Source: Flavobacterium daejeonense DSM 17708 (GTDB taxonomy: Bacteria > Bacteroidota > Bacteroidia > Flavobacteriales > Flavobacteriaceae). From it: DNA of 64,000 nt. The notes under the pieces were generated by a model. It made no database searches. It had not been told where the DNA came from and was given only the letters and a program-made list of their open reading frames with translations. The translations under genes and the position numbers were made by a program. The stretch covers positions 32,144 to 96,143 of the forward strand of contig NZ_AUDK01000020.1 in the NCBI RefSeq assembly GCF_000425425.1, in the 5' to 3' direction. The first letter of the stretch is position 1, and the number at the start of each line of letters is the position of its first letter. Positions 27,658 to 36,250 of this stretch are shown here, piece by piece.

Positions 27658-27734
27658 ATTCACCAATTTTAAACTAAACTCAGTGAACATATTCACCAAT
27701 TTTATAGTAATTTTGGTGAATATATTCACCAAAA
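27658..27734. promoter_or_regulatory. operator-like array: three TTCACCAA sites 33 bp apart
   Basis: TTCACCAA occurs at 27659, 27692 and 27725, exactly 33 bp apart each time. The third copy is half of a perfect 24-bp palindrome (27711-27734, centre GGTGAATATATTCACC). The second is an imperfect version (27683-27696, GTGAA-CATA-TTCAC), and the first is a single half-site overlapping the promoter. The graded sites placed about three helical turns apart fit cooperative binding by a dimeric repressor. Confidence 0.8.
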
Positions 27735-27743
27735 TCGATATTT

Positions 27744-28556
27744 TTACAGCAAAACCACCATCAGCCACCACAAAATCGGAATGCTTTCAACCCAAAAAGA
27801 AGTGTAATATTTAGAACGGTTAGTATTCGAAAAAATTAAAAAAAGTGACAGCATTACAACCAGAACCAAATTGACTACCAACTGCTTTTGGATAAAATTT
27901 ATTTTGAAAAACTCTAAAAAATAAAACGGAATTAGCAATAGCAATCCTAATAGTTTTGTTTGCTTAACTCCTATTTGTTGTGGAACGGTTTTCAAATGCG
28001 GATCATCATTAGCCAAATCGATGATTTCGAAAACCAAAATCAAATCAAAAACCAATATAAAACGCTGCACACATTTGATAAAAAAATCCTGACCTAAAGC
28101 ATGATGCGCATTAACCAATGGCAACATCAAAGTGACTCCTACCCAACACAAGGCAACTATGTAAATTTTCACCCCTGCCCAATTGCGGGCGTTTCTGCGG
28201 TTTGGAAAAAAAGGAAGTGTGTACAACAAGGTAAGTATCAATACAGCTACAGCAACTATTTGAGTAACTAACTCCAATTGAAAGAAATAAAAACCTACCG
28301 CCAGAAGAGAAATAAAGCTCAAAAAAGCAATCAATTTTAACTCATTTCGCATCATTCTTTTTTTGGCTCTGGCCAAAGCATCGTATTTTACGAAATTATA
28401 TCCTACAATTGTCCCAAAAAAAGCAAAAAAAGCAATGGATTCATCATAAGGTATTGCAAACATGTATTGTGTCATTCGCACCAACGCATAAACCGATAAA
28501 GCAACGTGAATGCTGGATTTTAGATAAAAATCAAAAAGGCTTTGAATACGAATCAT
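27744..28556 (-). CDS. UbiA-like prenyltransferase family membrane protein
   Basis: Integral membrane protein of 270 residues with about eight hydrophobic segments. VGYNFVKYDA resembles the first Asp-rich region of UbiA prenyltransferases and FEIIDLANDDPHLKTVPQQIG the second, so it probably transfers a prenyl group to an aromatic or similar acceptor. The substrate is unknown. The first Asp-rich motif is incomplete compared with UbiA proper, so a divergent or non-catalytic homologue is possible. Its -7 box is only 4 nt before the ATG. Confidence 0.7.
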   Translation of the reverse strand: MIRIQSLFDFYLKSSIHVALSVYALVRMTQYMFAIPYDESIAFFAFFGTIVGYNFVKYDALARAKKRMMRNELKLIAFLSFISLLAVGFYFFQLELVTQIVAVAVLILTLLYTLPFFPNRRNARNWAGVKIYIVALCWVGVTLMLPLVNAHHALGQDFFIKCVQRFILVFDLILVFEIIDLANDDPHLKTVPQQIGVKQTKLLGLLLLIPFYFLEFFKINFIQKQLVVNLVLVVMLSLFLIFSNTNRSKYYTSFWVESIPILWWLMVVLL

Positions 28557-28560
28557 CTAA

Positions 28561-28568
28561 CAAATATA
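28561..28568 (-). promoter_or_regulatory. -7 box TATATTTG, four bases before the UbiA-like gene
   Basis: On the minus strand TATATTTG is followed by TTAG and the ATG at 28556. This is the same 4-nt spacing as three other genes in the window and predicts a leaderless transcript. Confidence 0.6.
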
Positions 28569-28652
28569 AATATTTAGGGGTAATATTTATTAATTTTTCA
28601 TTGAACAAATAAAATGAATCCTAAAATACATTATTTTGATTAGAATTATACT

Positions 28653-28660
28653 TATTTTTG
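28653..28660 (+). promoter_or_regulatory. -7 box TATTTTTG of gcvP
   Basis: TATTTTTGCGCC lies 35 nt before the gcvP ATG. The predicted leader of about 30 nt is too short for a glycine riboswitch, so regulation by that route is unlikely here. Confidence 0.6.
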
Positions 28661-28695
28661 CGCCACTAAAAAACAGAAACTTTTTTTACAGTTAG

Positions 28696-31545
28696 ATGAA
28701 AACAGATGCTTTTGCTTTAAGACACATTGGGCCAAGAGAAACTGACCTAGAACACATGTTCAAAACAATTGGTGTAAATGATATGAGCCAATTACTTTAT
28801 GAAACGTTTCCGGACGGAATTCGTTTAAAAAATGATTTAATACTTGACCCGGCGATGACCGAATATGAATACACCAATCATATTCAGGAATTAGGCAAAA
28901 AAAATAAAGTTTTCAAATCATACATCGGTTTGGGATACCACCCAACGATTATACCGGCGGCTATTCAAAGAAACATTTTTGAAAACCCGGGATGGTACAC
29001 GGCTTACACTCCTTATCAGGCAGAAATTGCTCAAGGTCGTTTAGAAGCGATTTTGAATTTCCAAACTATGGTGATTGAGTTAACCGGAATGGAAATCGCC
29101 AATGCTTCTTTATTAGATGAAGGTACTGCTGCTGCTGAAGCGATGGCTTTATTATTTGACGTTCGTTCTCGTGAGCAAAAGAAAAACAATATTTGTAAAT
29201 TCTTCGTTTCTGAAGAAATTTTACCTCAAACATTATCCGTTTTACAAACGCGTTCTACTCCAATCGGAATTGAATTGGTCGTAGGTAACCACAAAACTTT
29301 TGATTTCTCAAATGAGTTCTTTGGAGCTATTTTACAATACCCTGGAAAATACGGACAGGTAAACGATTATACATCTTTTATCGCAAAAGCAAAAGAAAAC
29401 GAAATTAAAGTGGCTTTTGCTGCCGATATTTTATCTTTAGCAACATTAACTTCTCCGGGAGAAATGGGAGCTGCAGTGGTTGTAGGCACCACACAACGTT
29501 TTGGTATTCCAATGGGATATGGAGGTCCACACGCGGCTTATTTTGCCACGAAAGAAGAATACAAACGTTCTATGCCGGGACGTATCATCGGTGTTTCTAT
29601 CGATGCCAACGGAAACCGCGCCTTACGTATGGCTTTGGGAACTCGTGAACAACACATCAAACGTGAAAAAGCAACTTCAAACATTTGTACTGCTCAGGTA
29701 TTATTGGCAGTTATGGCTGGTATGTACGCCGTTTATCACGGTCCAAAAGGATTAAAATATATCGCCAACAAAGTTCATGCTTCAGCGGTTACTACTGCTG
29801 ATGCTTTAAACAAATTAGGCGTTTATCAAACCAATACCGCTTTCTTTGATACTATTTTAGTAAAAGCGGATGCTCAAAAAGTAAAAGCTGTTGCTGAAAG
29901 AAACGAAGTTAACTTCTTCTATGTAGACGCTGAAACGATTTCAATCTCATTGAACGAAACGACTTCTGTTGCTGATATCAACCAAATCATTGCGATTTTT
30001 GCAGAAGCGACAGGTAAAGAAGCTTTCACCGTTACTGAATTGTCAACTGCATCTCAATTACCAGCTTCTTTAGAGAGAATCTCTTCTTTCTTAACACATG
30101 AGGTCTTCAACAACCATCATTCTGAAAGCCAGTTGATGCGTTATATCAAAAAATTAGAGCGTAAAGATTTATCATTGAACCACTCGATGATTTCTTTAGG
30201 TTCTTGTACCATGAAATTGAATGCTGCTTCTGAAATGTTGCCATTATCCATGCCAAACTGGAACAGCATCCACCCATTTGCTCCAATTGAGCAAGCTGAA
30301 GGTTACATCACCATGCTTAAAAAATTAGAGCAACAATTAAATGTAATCACTGGATTTTCAGGTACAACTTTACAACCAAACTCAGGAGCCCAAGGAGAAT
30401 ACGCCGGTTTAATGGCTATTCGTGCTTACCATATGTCTCGTGGAGAAGGTTACCGCAATGTATGTTTAATTCCATCATCGGCACACGGAACTAACCCGGC
30501 TTCTGCAGCGATGGCAGGAATGAAAATTATCGTAACTAAAACCACTCCGGAAGGAAACATTGATGTAGAAGATTTAAGAGCTAAAGCTATCGAACACAAA
30601 GACGATTTGTCTTGCTTGATGGTCACTTACCCTTCTACACACGGCGTTTACGAATCGACAATTATCGAAATTACCAAATTAATCCACGAAAACGGAGGAT
30701 TGGTTTATATGGACGGTGCTAATATGAACGCTCAGGTAGGTTTAACAAATCCTGCAACTATTGGTGCCGATGTTTGTCACCTGAACTTACACAAAACATT
30801 TGCAATTCCTCACGGAGGTGGCGGACCTGGTGTGGGACCAATTTGTGTAAATGAAAAATTAGTTCCGTTCTTACCTACCAACCCAATCTTAAATGTAGGC
30901 GGAGAGCAAGCCATTACAGCTATTTCTTCTGCACCTTACGGATCAGCTTTAGTTTGTCTAATTTCTTACGGTTACATCACGATGATGGGAGCTGAAGGAT
31001 TAAGAAGCGCAACAGAGCATGCTATCCTGAATGCTAACTACATGAAATCACGTTTTGAAGGACACTACCCTATTCTTTATACAGGAGAATGCGGAAGAGC
31101 AGCTCACGAAATGATCTTAGATTGCCGCGCATTTAAAGAAAACGGAATTGAAGTGGGTGATATCGCTAAACGTTTAATGGATTACGGTTTCCACGCACCA
31201 ACAGTTTCTTTCCCGGTAGCCGGAACGTTGATGATTGAACCAACAGAATCTGAAGATTTAGCAGAATTAGACCGTTTCTGTGATGCTTTAATCGCTATCC
31301 GTCAAGAAATTGAAACTACTTCTGCTGACGATAAAAACAACGTCTTGAAAAATGCGCCGCACACTTTAGCCATGTTAACGGCAAACACTTGGGATTTCCC
31401 ATATTCTCGTGAAACGGCTGCTTATCCATTAGATTATATTGCAGAAAACAAATTCTGGCCATCTGTTCGTCGTGTTGACGATGCTTACGGAGACAGAAAT
31501 TTAGTTTGTTCTTGTGCGCCAATTGAAGCATATATGGAAAGCTAA
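28696..31545 (+). CDS. gcvP: glycine dehydrogenase (aminomethyl-transferring), P protein
   Basis: Decarboxylates glycine and passes aminomethyl to the lipoyl H protein in the glycine cleavage system. At 949 residues it is the fused single-chain form. It opens with [17 protein letters not shown], has FTPYQAE-type substrate region [16 protein letters not shown], and carries the PLP lysine in [18 protein letters not shown] (Lys700). The C-terminus [17 protein letters not shown] is typical. gcvT and gcvH are not adjacent. Codon use is markedly biased, as expected for a well-expressed gene. A terminator follows. Confidence 0.98.
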   Translation: MKTDAFALRHIGPRETDLEHMFKTIGVNDMSQLLYETFPDGIRLKNDLILDPAMTEYEYTNHIQELGKKNKVFKSYIGLGYHPTIIPAAIQRNIFENPGWYTAYTPYQAEIAQGRLEAILNFQTMVIELTGMEIANASLLDEGTAAAEAMALLFDVRSREQKKNNICKFFVSEEILPQTLSVLQTRSTPIGIELVVGNHKTFDFSNEFFGAILQYPGKYGQVNDYTSFIAKAKENEIKVAFAADILSLATLTSPGEMGAAVVVGTTQRFGIPMGYGGPHAAYFATKEEYKRSMPGRIIGVSIDANGNRALRMALGTREQHIKREKATSNICTAQVLLAVMAGMYAVYHGPKGLKYIANKVHASAVTTADALNKLGVYQTNTAFFDTILVKADAQKVKAVAERNEVNFFYVDAETISISLNETTSVADINQIIAIFAEATGKEAFTVTELSTASQLPASLERISSFLTHEVFNNHHSESQLMRYIKKLERKDLSLNHSMISLGSCTMKLNAASEMLPLSMPNWNSIHPFAPIEQAEGYITMLKKLEQQLNVITGFSGTTLQPNSGAQGEYAGLMAIRAYHMSRGEGYRNVCLIPSSAHGTNPASAAMAGMKIIVTKTTPEGNIDVEDLRAKAIEHKDDLSCLMVTYPSTHGVYESTIIEITKLIHENGGLVYMDGANMNAQVGLTNPATIGADVCHLNLHKTFAIPHGGGGPGVGPICVNEKLVPFLPTNPILNVGGEQAITAISSAPYGSALVCLISYGYITMMGAEGLRSATEHAILNANYMKSRFEGHYPILYTGECGRAAHEMILDCRAFKENGIEVGDIAKRLMDYGFHAPTVSFPVAGTLMIEPTESEDLAELDRFCDALIAIRQEIETTSADDKNNVLKNAPHTLAMLTANTWDFPYSRETAAYPLDYIAENKFWPSVRRVDDAYGDRNLVCSCAPIEAYMES

Positions 31546-31568
31546 TTAACACAAAATATTCATTTAAA

Positions 31569-31596
31569 ATGCCTCGGTTTATCGGGGTATTTTTTT
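31569..31596 (+). terminator. terminator of gcvP
   Basis: Arms ATGCCTCG (31569-31576) and CGGGGTAT (31583-31590), with two G-T pairs and a 6-nt loop, run into seven T. It stands about 25 nt after the gcvP stop. Confidence 0.75.
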
Positions 31597-31697
31597 GCCC
31601 AACAAATCTCGAAAAGCCTAAATATTTAATTATTAAAAAACTTTCTGTAATTAAAAATTAAAGCAGACTGAATTTAATTTTCTTAAAAAAATATCAG

Positions 31698-31705
31698 TAT
31701 TTTTG
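31698..31705 (+). promoter_or_regulatory. -7 box TATTTTTG of the KAS III-like gene
   Basis: TATTTTTG matches the consensus. Transcription from it would give a leader of about 30 nt to the ATG at 31742, or about 75 nt to the preferred ATG at 31787. Confidence 0.5.
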
Positions 31706-31786
31706 CCAATTGCATAGCATTTAGTATTTTTCAACCGATTGATGAAATACGAACCTATTGCCGCCCTTTTTAACAGAACTAATCTA

Positions 31787-32845
31787 ATGAAAATAAAGAT
31801 AACCGGAACAGGGAGTTACATACCCGAAAGAGTAATTTCAGACAAATACTTTGAACTTCATCAATTTTTAAACGACGATGGAACTCCCATCAAACAATCG
31901 AATGAAGTTATCATTAAAAAATTCAAAGCAATAACAGGAATCGAAGAAAGACGCTATTCGGAAAGTCATCATAACACTTCTGATTTAGCTTTTCTGGCTT
32001 CACAAAAAGCAATCGAAAGCAGCGGAATTGATCCAGAAACGTTAGATTATATCATTTTTGCACACAACTTTGGTGATGTAAAATTTGGAAGCAATCAATC
32101 GGATATGATTCCAAGTTTAGCCAGCCGTGTGAAACATAAATTAGGAATTAAAAATCCTAAATGCGTGGCTTACGACCTTATCTTTGGATGTCCGGGCTGG
32201 GTTGAAGGTGTATTGCAGGCCAATGCTTTTATCAAATCAGGAATGGCAAAAAAATGCCTGGTAATTGGTGCCGAAACGCTATCGAGAGTTGTTGACGATC
32301 ACGACCGCGATTCGATGATTTATTCTGACGGAGCCGGAGCCACTGTTATCGAAGCTTCGGATGACGAAACCGGAATGCTTTCTTATGAAACAGCTTCTTT
32401 CACGGAAGAGGAAGTTGGCTTTTTATTCAACGGAAAATCCTATCATCCGGGCTTGGACCAAAACATTAACTACATCAAAATGTACGGTCGAAAAATTTAC
32501 GAATTTGCTTTAAGTAACGTTCCTTTAGCCATGAAAGAATGTTTAGACAAAAGCGGTATTTCGATAGATGAAGTCAAAAAAATCCTGATTCATCAGGCAA
32601 ATGAAAAAATGGACGAAGCTATCGTGGATCGTTTTTACAAATTATACGACAAAGAAGCTCCTGCCGACATTATGCCTATGAGTATTCATGATTTAGGAAA
32701 CAGCAGTGTGGCAACCGTCCCTACGCTGTTTGATTTAATCCTGAATGGTCAGATTGAAAATCACGAAATCAACAAAGGAGACATTCTTATTTTTGCTTCT
32801 GTAGGGGCAGGAATGAACATCAACGCTTTTGTGTACAGATACTAA
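31787..32845 (+). CDS. 3-oxoacyl-ACP synthase III family protein
   Basis: Thiolase-fold condensing enzyme of 352 residues. The catalytic triad is complete: Cys135 in FGCPGW, His269 in LIHQAN, and Asn305 in LGNSSVA. FabH initiates fatty-acid synthesis, but this subgroup (MKIKITGTGSYIPERVISD, with an extended insertion around NDDGTPIKQSNEVIIKKFKAITGI) is distinct from housekeeping FabH and may act in a specialised lipid or pigment pathway. The start at 31787 is chosen because homologues begin there; ATG 31742 would add 15 residues. It is transcribed alone with its own terminator. Confidence 0.87.
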   Translation: MKIKITGTGSYIPERVISDKYFELHQFLNDDGTPIKQSNEVIIKKFKAITGIEERRYSESHHNTSDLAFLASQKAIESSGIDPETLDYIIFAHNFGDVKFGSNQSDMIPSLASRVKHKLGIKNPKCVAYDLIFGCPGWVEGVLQANAFIKSGMAKKCLVIGAETLSRVVDDHDRDSMIYSDGAGATVIEASDDETGMLSYETASFTEEEVGFLFNGKSYHPGLDQNINYIKMYGRKIYEFALSNVPLAMKECLDKSGISIDEVKKILIHQANEKMDEAIVDRFYKLYDKEAPADIMPMSIHDLGNSSVATVPTLFDLILNGQIENHEINKGDILIFASVGAGMNINAFVYRY

Positions 32846-32867
32846 TTTTTTCAGAATCTAAAATACA

Positions 32868-32906
32868 AATCCGCAACCTAAACTATTTTTAAGTTGCGGA
32901 TTTTTT
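32868..32906 (+). terminator. terminator of the KAS III-like gene
   Basis: Arms AATCCGCAAC (32868-32877) and GTTGCGGATT (32893-32902) form a perfect 10-bp stem with a 15-nt loop followed by a T run to 32906. Confidence 0.88.
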
Positions 32907-32938
32907 ATGTTAATCAGAAACGAAATGTAAAATATTCA

Positions 32939-32997
32939 ACCGCAAATTCGCAAATTATTTCAGTCTCTGGCTATTTTATAATTTGCGAATTTGCGGT
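32939..32997. repeat. perfect 20-bp inverted repeat before the methyltransferase gene
   Basis: Arms 32939-32958 and 32978-32997 (core CGCAAATTCGCAAATT) are perfectly complementary across a 19-nt loop. The word CGCAAATT is internally repeated. No T run follows and the KAS III terminator is already upstream, so this is likely an interspersed palindromic element. Its right edge is 24 nt before the -7 box of the next gene. Confidence 0.85.
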
Positions 32998-33021
32998 ATA
33001 AAAAATACTAAAGAAGCAATA

Positions 33022-33029
33022 TATCTTTG
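33022..33029 (+). promoter_or_regulatory. -7 box TATCTTTG of the methyltransferase gene
   Basis: TATCTTTG lies about 75 nt before the ATG at 33105. An in-frame TTG that would extend the protein by 26 residues falls inside the box itself (33027), which argues for the downstream ATG. Confidence 0.55.
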
Positions 33030-33104
33030 TACATTTGCAAACAAATTTTTGGACAAATATTAAACATAAACGAACGAAAAATTGCTTCGTTCTCAGCAAT
33101 AACT

Positions 33105-33632
33105 ATGTACGAAAAAACATTTCCTAATAAACGATTCAAACACACCTTAGATTTTTTAAAAAAACACGTTTCAACTTCTGAAACCATTTTTGACTTAGGA
33201 GTTCCAAATCCGTTTTCCAAAATCATGCAGGAGAATGGTTATCAGGTAAAAAACACTGGCGGAGAAGATTTAGACAAAGACCAATCGACTTTACAAAAGG
33301 AAACTTACGAGGTTTTTACCGCTTTTGAAATTTTCGAACATTTATTGAATCCGTACACCGTTTTAGAAAATGTAAAATGCGATAAATTGGTCATTTCAAT
33401 TCCGCTACGCTTATGGTTTTCTCCGGCATATAAAAGCAAAACTGACATGTGGGATCGCCATTATCACGAATTTGAAGATTGGCAATTGGATTGGCTTTTA
33501 GAAAAAACAGGCTGGAAAATTACCGCCAGAGAAAAATTCACCCATCCGGTAAAGAAATTTGGTTTCCGACCTTTATTGCGTTATTTCACTCCAAGATATT
33601 ACATTGTTTTTGCTGAGAGATTGAAAGATTAA
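33105..33632 (+). CDS. SAM-dependent methyltransferase-like protein
   Basis: A small (175-residue) class I methyltransferase-like protein. ETIFDLGVPNPFSKIMQENGYQV holds a shortened SAM-binding motif I (DLG). TAFEIFEHLLNPYTVLENV corresponds to the post-II region seen in lipid and glycan methyltransferases. The canonical GxGxG loop is reduced, so activity is uncertain. It is 80 nt upstream of a family 2 glycosyltransferase, hinting at glycan or lipid modification. The ATG at 33105 gives a start (MYEKTFPNKRFKHTLDFLKK) consistent with homologous folds. Confidence 0.72.
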   Translation: MYEKTFPNKRFKHTLDFLKKHVSTSETIFDLGVPNPFSKIMQENGYQVKNTGGEDLDKDQSTLQKETYEVFTAFEIFEHLLNPYTVLENVKCDKLVISIPLRLWFSPAYKSKTDMWDRHYHEFEDWQLDWLLEKTGWKITAREKFTHPVKKFGFRPLLRYFTPRYYIVFAERLKD

Positions 33633-33712
33633 ATAATTGAATGTTTTAAAAATTACCACAAATTATGTTATTGAAATCAACAATTCATAATTTATAATTC
33701 ATAGTTATTAAA

Positions 33713-34561
33713 ATGAACTACTACCTGGTTATTCCTGCGCACAACGAAGAAGAATTTATTGCTTTAACCTTAGAATCTCTGGCTTCACAAACACTTTTAC
33801 CTAAAAAAGTAGTCATTGTAAACGATAATTCGACGGACAAAACGGCCGAAATTGTTCAGGCTTTCGCCAAAGAAAATTCGTTTATTTCTTTAGTCGAAAA
33901 AAAATCAAGTGCGATTCATTTACCGGGAAGCAAAGTAATTCAGGCCTTTCAAACCGGTTTTGAAACTTTGGATGATGATTATGATGTGATTGTAAAACTG
34001 GATGCCGATTTAATTTTTCCAACGAATTATTTCGAAACCATCACCAAACATTTTCAATCCGATGAACGCATTGGGATGGTTGGCGGATTTTGCTATATTG
34101 AAAAAAACGGCGAATGGGTTTTAGAAAACCTAACCGATAAAGATCATATTCGCGGCGCTTTGAAAGCTTATCGAAAAGAAACTTTCAAGCAAATTGGTGG
34201 TTTGCGTCCACAAATGGGTTGGGACACTGTTGACGAATTGTTATGCAAATTTTACAATTGGAAAGTTGTTACCGATGCCTCTTTGAAAGTAAAACATTTA
34301 AAACCTACCGGAGCTAACTACAATAAAACAGCGCGTTACAAGCAGGGAGAAGCTTTTTACACCTTAGGTTACGGATTTTGGATTACTACCATTGCTTCAG
34401 CAAAACTGGCAATGATGAAGAAAAAACCATTCTTATTTTTTGATTACATCAAAGGTTTTTTAAAGGCAAAATCAGAACAAAAACCGTTGTTAGTCAATGA
34501 CGAACAGGCAAAATTCATTCGTCAATATCGCTTAAAAAAAATGAAAGAAAAGTTATTTTGA
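33713..34561 (+). CDS. glycosyltransferase family 2 protein
   Basis: GT-A fold enzyme of 282 residues. The N-terminus YYLVIPAHNEEEFIALTLESLASQTLLPKKVVIVNDNSTDKTAEIV is diagnostic, and the DXD-type metal site is KLDADLIFP. An acceptor-side segment GGLRPQMGWDTVDELLC is at about 160-185. A hydrophobic stretch near 215-235 could associate with the membrane. It lies between the methyltransferase gene and an MlaE-type permease. The sugar and acceptor are unknown. Confidence 0.9.
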   Translation: MNYYLVIPAHNEEEFIALTLESLASQTLLPKKVVIVNDNSTDKTAEIVQAFAKENSFISLVEKKSSAIHLPGSKVIQAFQTGFETLDDDYDVIVKLDADLIFPTNYFETITKHFQSDERIGMVGGFCYIEKNGEWVLENLTDKDHIRGALKAYRKETFKQIGGLRPQMGWDTVDELLCKFYNWKVVTDASLKVKHLKPTGANYNKTARYKQGEAFYTLGYGFWITTIASAKLAMMKKKPFLFFDYIKGFLKAKSEQKPLLVNDEQAKFIRQYRLKKMKEKLF

Positions 34562-34642
34562 TTATTTGACTACTTGAAAAAGCAGCAACTCATACCCCAA
34601 AACTCATAACTTATAACTATTTTTGACATTATTCAACAAACT

Positions 34643-35392
34643 ATGATGCTCATTCGATATTTATCCCAAATAGGAAGATACTTTTTAATGCTCAAAGAGA
34701 TTTTTAGCAAACAGACCAAATGGTCGATGATGCGAAATCTTATCTTTAAAGAAATTGACGATTTAATCATTGGTTCACTTGGAATTGTTGCTTTTATTTC
34801 CTTTTTCGTGGGCGGGGTTGTTTCCATTCAAACAGCATTAAACCTTACCAATCCTTTGATTCCAAAATACCTTATCGGATTTGCCACACGTCAATCGGTT
34901 ATTTTGGAATTTGCACCAACATTTATTTCGGTAATTATGGCGGGAAAAATGGGATCTTTTATCACTTCCAGTATCGGAACCATGCGCGTAACCGAACAAA
35001 TTGACGCTTTGGAAGTAATGGGAGTTAACTCTTTAAATTACTTGGTTTTCCCGAAAATTATCGCTTTGCTATTGTATCCGTTTGTTATTGGAATCAGTAT
35101 GTTTTTGGGTATTTTTGGAGGATGGCTTGCCGGAGTTTACGGCGGATTTACTACCAGTACCGACTTTGTTACCGGTGCACAAATGCAATTTATCCCGTTT
35201 CATATTACCTATGCTTTTATCAAAACCTTCATATTCGCCATGCTTTTGGCTACTATTCCGTCATTTCACGGCTATTATATGAAAGGCGGTGCACTTGAAG
35301 TAGGTAAAGCCAGTACTGTTTCCTTTGTCTGGACCTCGGTTTCCATTATTCTTTTCAATTATATATTAACACAGTTATTATTAGGCTCATGA
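34643..35392 (+). CDS. MlaE-family ABC transporter permease
   Basis: Permease of a phospholipid-transport ABC system that maintains outer-membrane asymmetry. The 249-residue protein has five to six membrane segments and the MlaE core: GGVVSIQTALNL, ILEFAPTFISVIMAGKMGSFITSSIGTMRVTEQIDALEVMGVN, and a C-terminal SFVWTSVSIILFNYILTQLLLG. It overlaps the ATPase gene by 4 nt (ATGA). The periplasmic MlaD/MCE partner is not adjacent. Two ATG codons stand in tandem at the start; either is possible. Confidence 0.9.
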   Translation: MMLIRYLSQIGRYFLMLKEIFSKQTKWSMMRNLIFKEIDDLIIGSLGIVAFISFFVGGVVSIQTALNLTNPLIPKYLIGFATRQSVILEFAPTFISVIMAGKMGSFITSSIGTMRVTEQIDALEVMGVNSLNYLVFPKIIALLLYPFVIGISMFLGIFGGWLAGVYGGFTTSTDFVTGAQMQFIPFHITYAFIKTFIFAMLLATIPSFHGYYMKGGALEVGKASTVSFVWTSVSIILFNYILTQLLLGS

Positions 35393-36153
35393 TAGAAGTT
35401 AAAGATATTGAAAAATCATTTGGCGAAAGTAAAATTCTGAAAGGAGTCAGCACTGTTTTCGAAACCGGAAAGACTAACCTGATTATTGGTCAAAGTGGTT
35501 CCGGAAAAACGGTATTATTAAAAAGTTTGTTAGGAATTCACCAGCCTGAAGTGGGTACTATTTCTTTTGACGGACGTATTTATTCCGACTTAAGCGACGA
35601 AGAAAAAAGAGATTTACGTACCGAAATTGGGATGGTATTCCAGGGAAGCGCCTTATTCGACTCGATGAGTGTGGCCGAAAATGTGGCTTTTCCATTAAAA
35701 ATGTTTACTAACAAAAGTAAATCGGAAATTAACGACCGGGTTGATTTTGTTTTAAAAAGAGTAAATCTAATCGATGCTCATAACAAATTACCTTCTGAAA
35801 TTTCAGGAGGAATGCAAAAACGTGTGGCTATTGCCCGCGCTATTGTGAACAACCCAAAATATTTATTTTGTGACGAACCCAACTCGGGACTGGATCCAAA
35901 CACTTCCATCCTGATTGACAACCTGATTAAAGAAATCACCGAAGAATACAATATTACCACCGTAATCAACACGCACGATATGAACTCGGTGATGGAAATT
36001 GGCGAAAAAATTCTTTTCCTAAAAAACGGAGTAAAAGCTTGGGAAGGCAATAAAGAAGAAATCTTTAGAACTGATAACGAAGCCGTAGTTGCCTTTGTGT
36101 ATTCTTCTAACTTATTCAAAAAAGTGAGAGAAGCCCATTTGAAAGGCTATTAA
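35389..36153 (+). CDS. MlaF-type ABC transporter ATP-binding protein
   Basis: Cytoplasmic ATPase for the permease encoded just upstream. In 254 residues it has Walker A GQSGSGKT (Lys40), a Q-loop in GMVFQGSALFDSMSV, signature SGGMQKR, Walker B YLFCDEPNSGLDP, and H-loop NTHDMNS. FQGSALFDSMSVAENVAFPL is a hallmark of the MlaF branch. The 4-nt overlap implies translational coupling. It ends at a long hairpin terminator. Confidence 0.92.
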   Translation: MIEVKDIEKSFGESKILKGVSTVFETGKTNLIIGQSGSGKTVLLKSLLGIHQPEVGTISFDGRIYSDLSDEEKRDLRTEIGMVFQGSALFDSMSVAENVAFPLKMFTNKSKSEINDRVDFVLKRVNLIDAHNKLPSEISGGMQKRVAIARAIVNNPKYLFCDEPNSGLDPNTSILIDNLIKEITEEYNITTVINTHDMNSVMEIGEKILFLKNGVKAWEGNKEEIFRTDNEAVVAFVYSSNLFKKVREAHLKGY

Positions 36154-36172
36154 CACACGACTTTTCAAAATA

Positions 36173-36236
36173 AAATCCCAAATTCCAATTACTTCGACAA
36201 GCTCAGTGTGACAATTGGAATTTAGGATTTCTTTTT
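36173..36236 (+). terminator. long hairpin terminator carrying a dispersed repeat in its loop
   Basis: Arms 36173-36190 and 36213-36230 (core AATTCCAATT / AATTGGAATT) pair at 17 of 18 positions and are followed by CTTTTTT. The 22-nt loop contains CTTCGACAAGCTCAG (36192-36206), a word found again in inverse orientation near the rRNA operon at 63949-63963. It ends the mlaEF-type operon. Confidence 0.8.
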
Positions 36237-36250
36237 TAGAAGTTTTATTT

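Noticed and set aside
27658..27734. The 33-bp-spaced TTCACCAA sites looked like a short CRISPR array
   Set aside because: The repeated part is only 8-12 bp, there are three copies, the third becomes a palindrome, and no cas genes are near. An operator array explains it better.
28660..28695. Glycine riboswitch before gcvP
   Set aside because: The predicted leader is about 30 nt, too short for any known glycine aptamer.
33027..33104. TTG start giving a longer methyltransferase
   Set aside because: The TTG is inside the TATCTTTG promoter box, so it could not be in the transcript.
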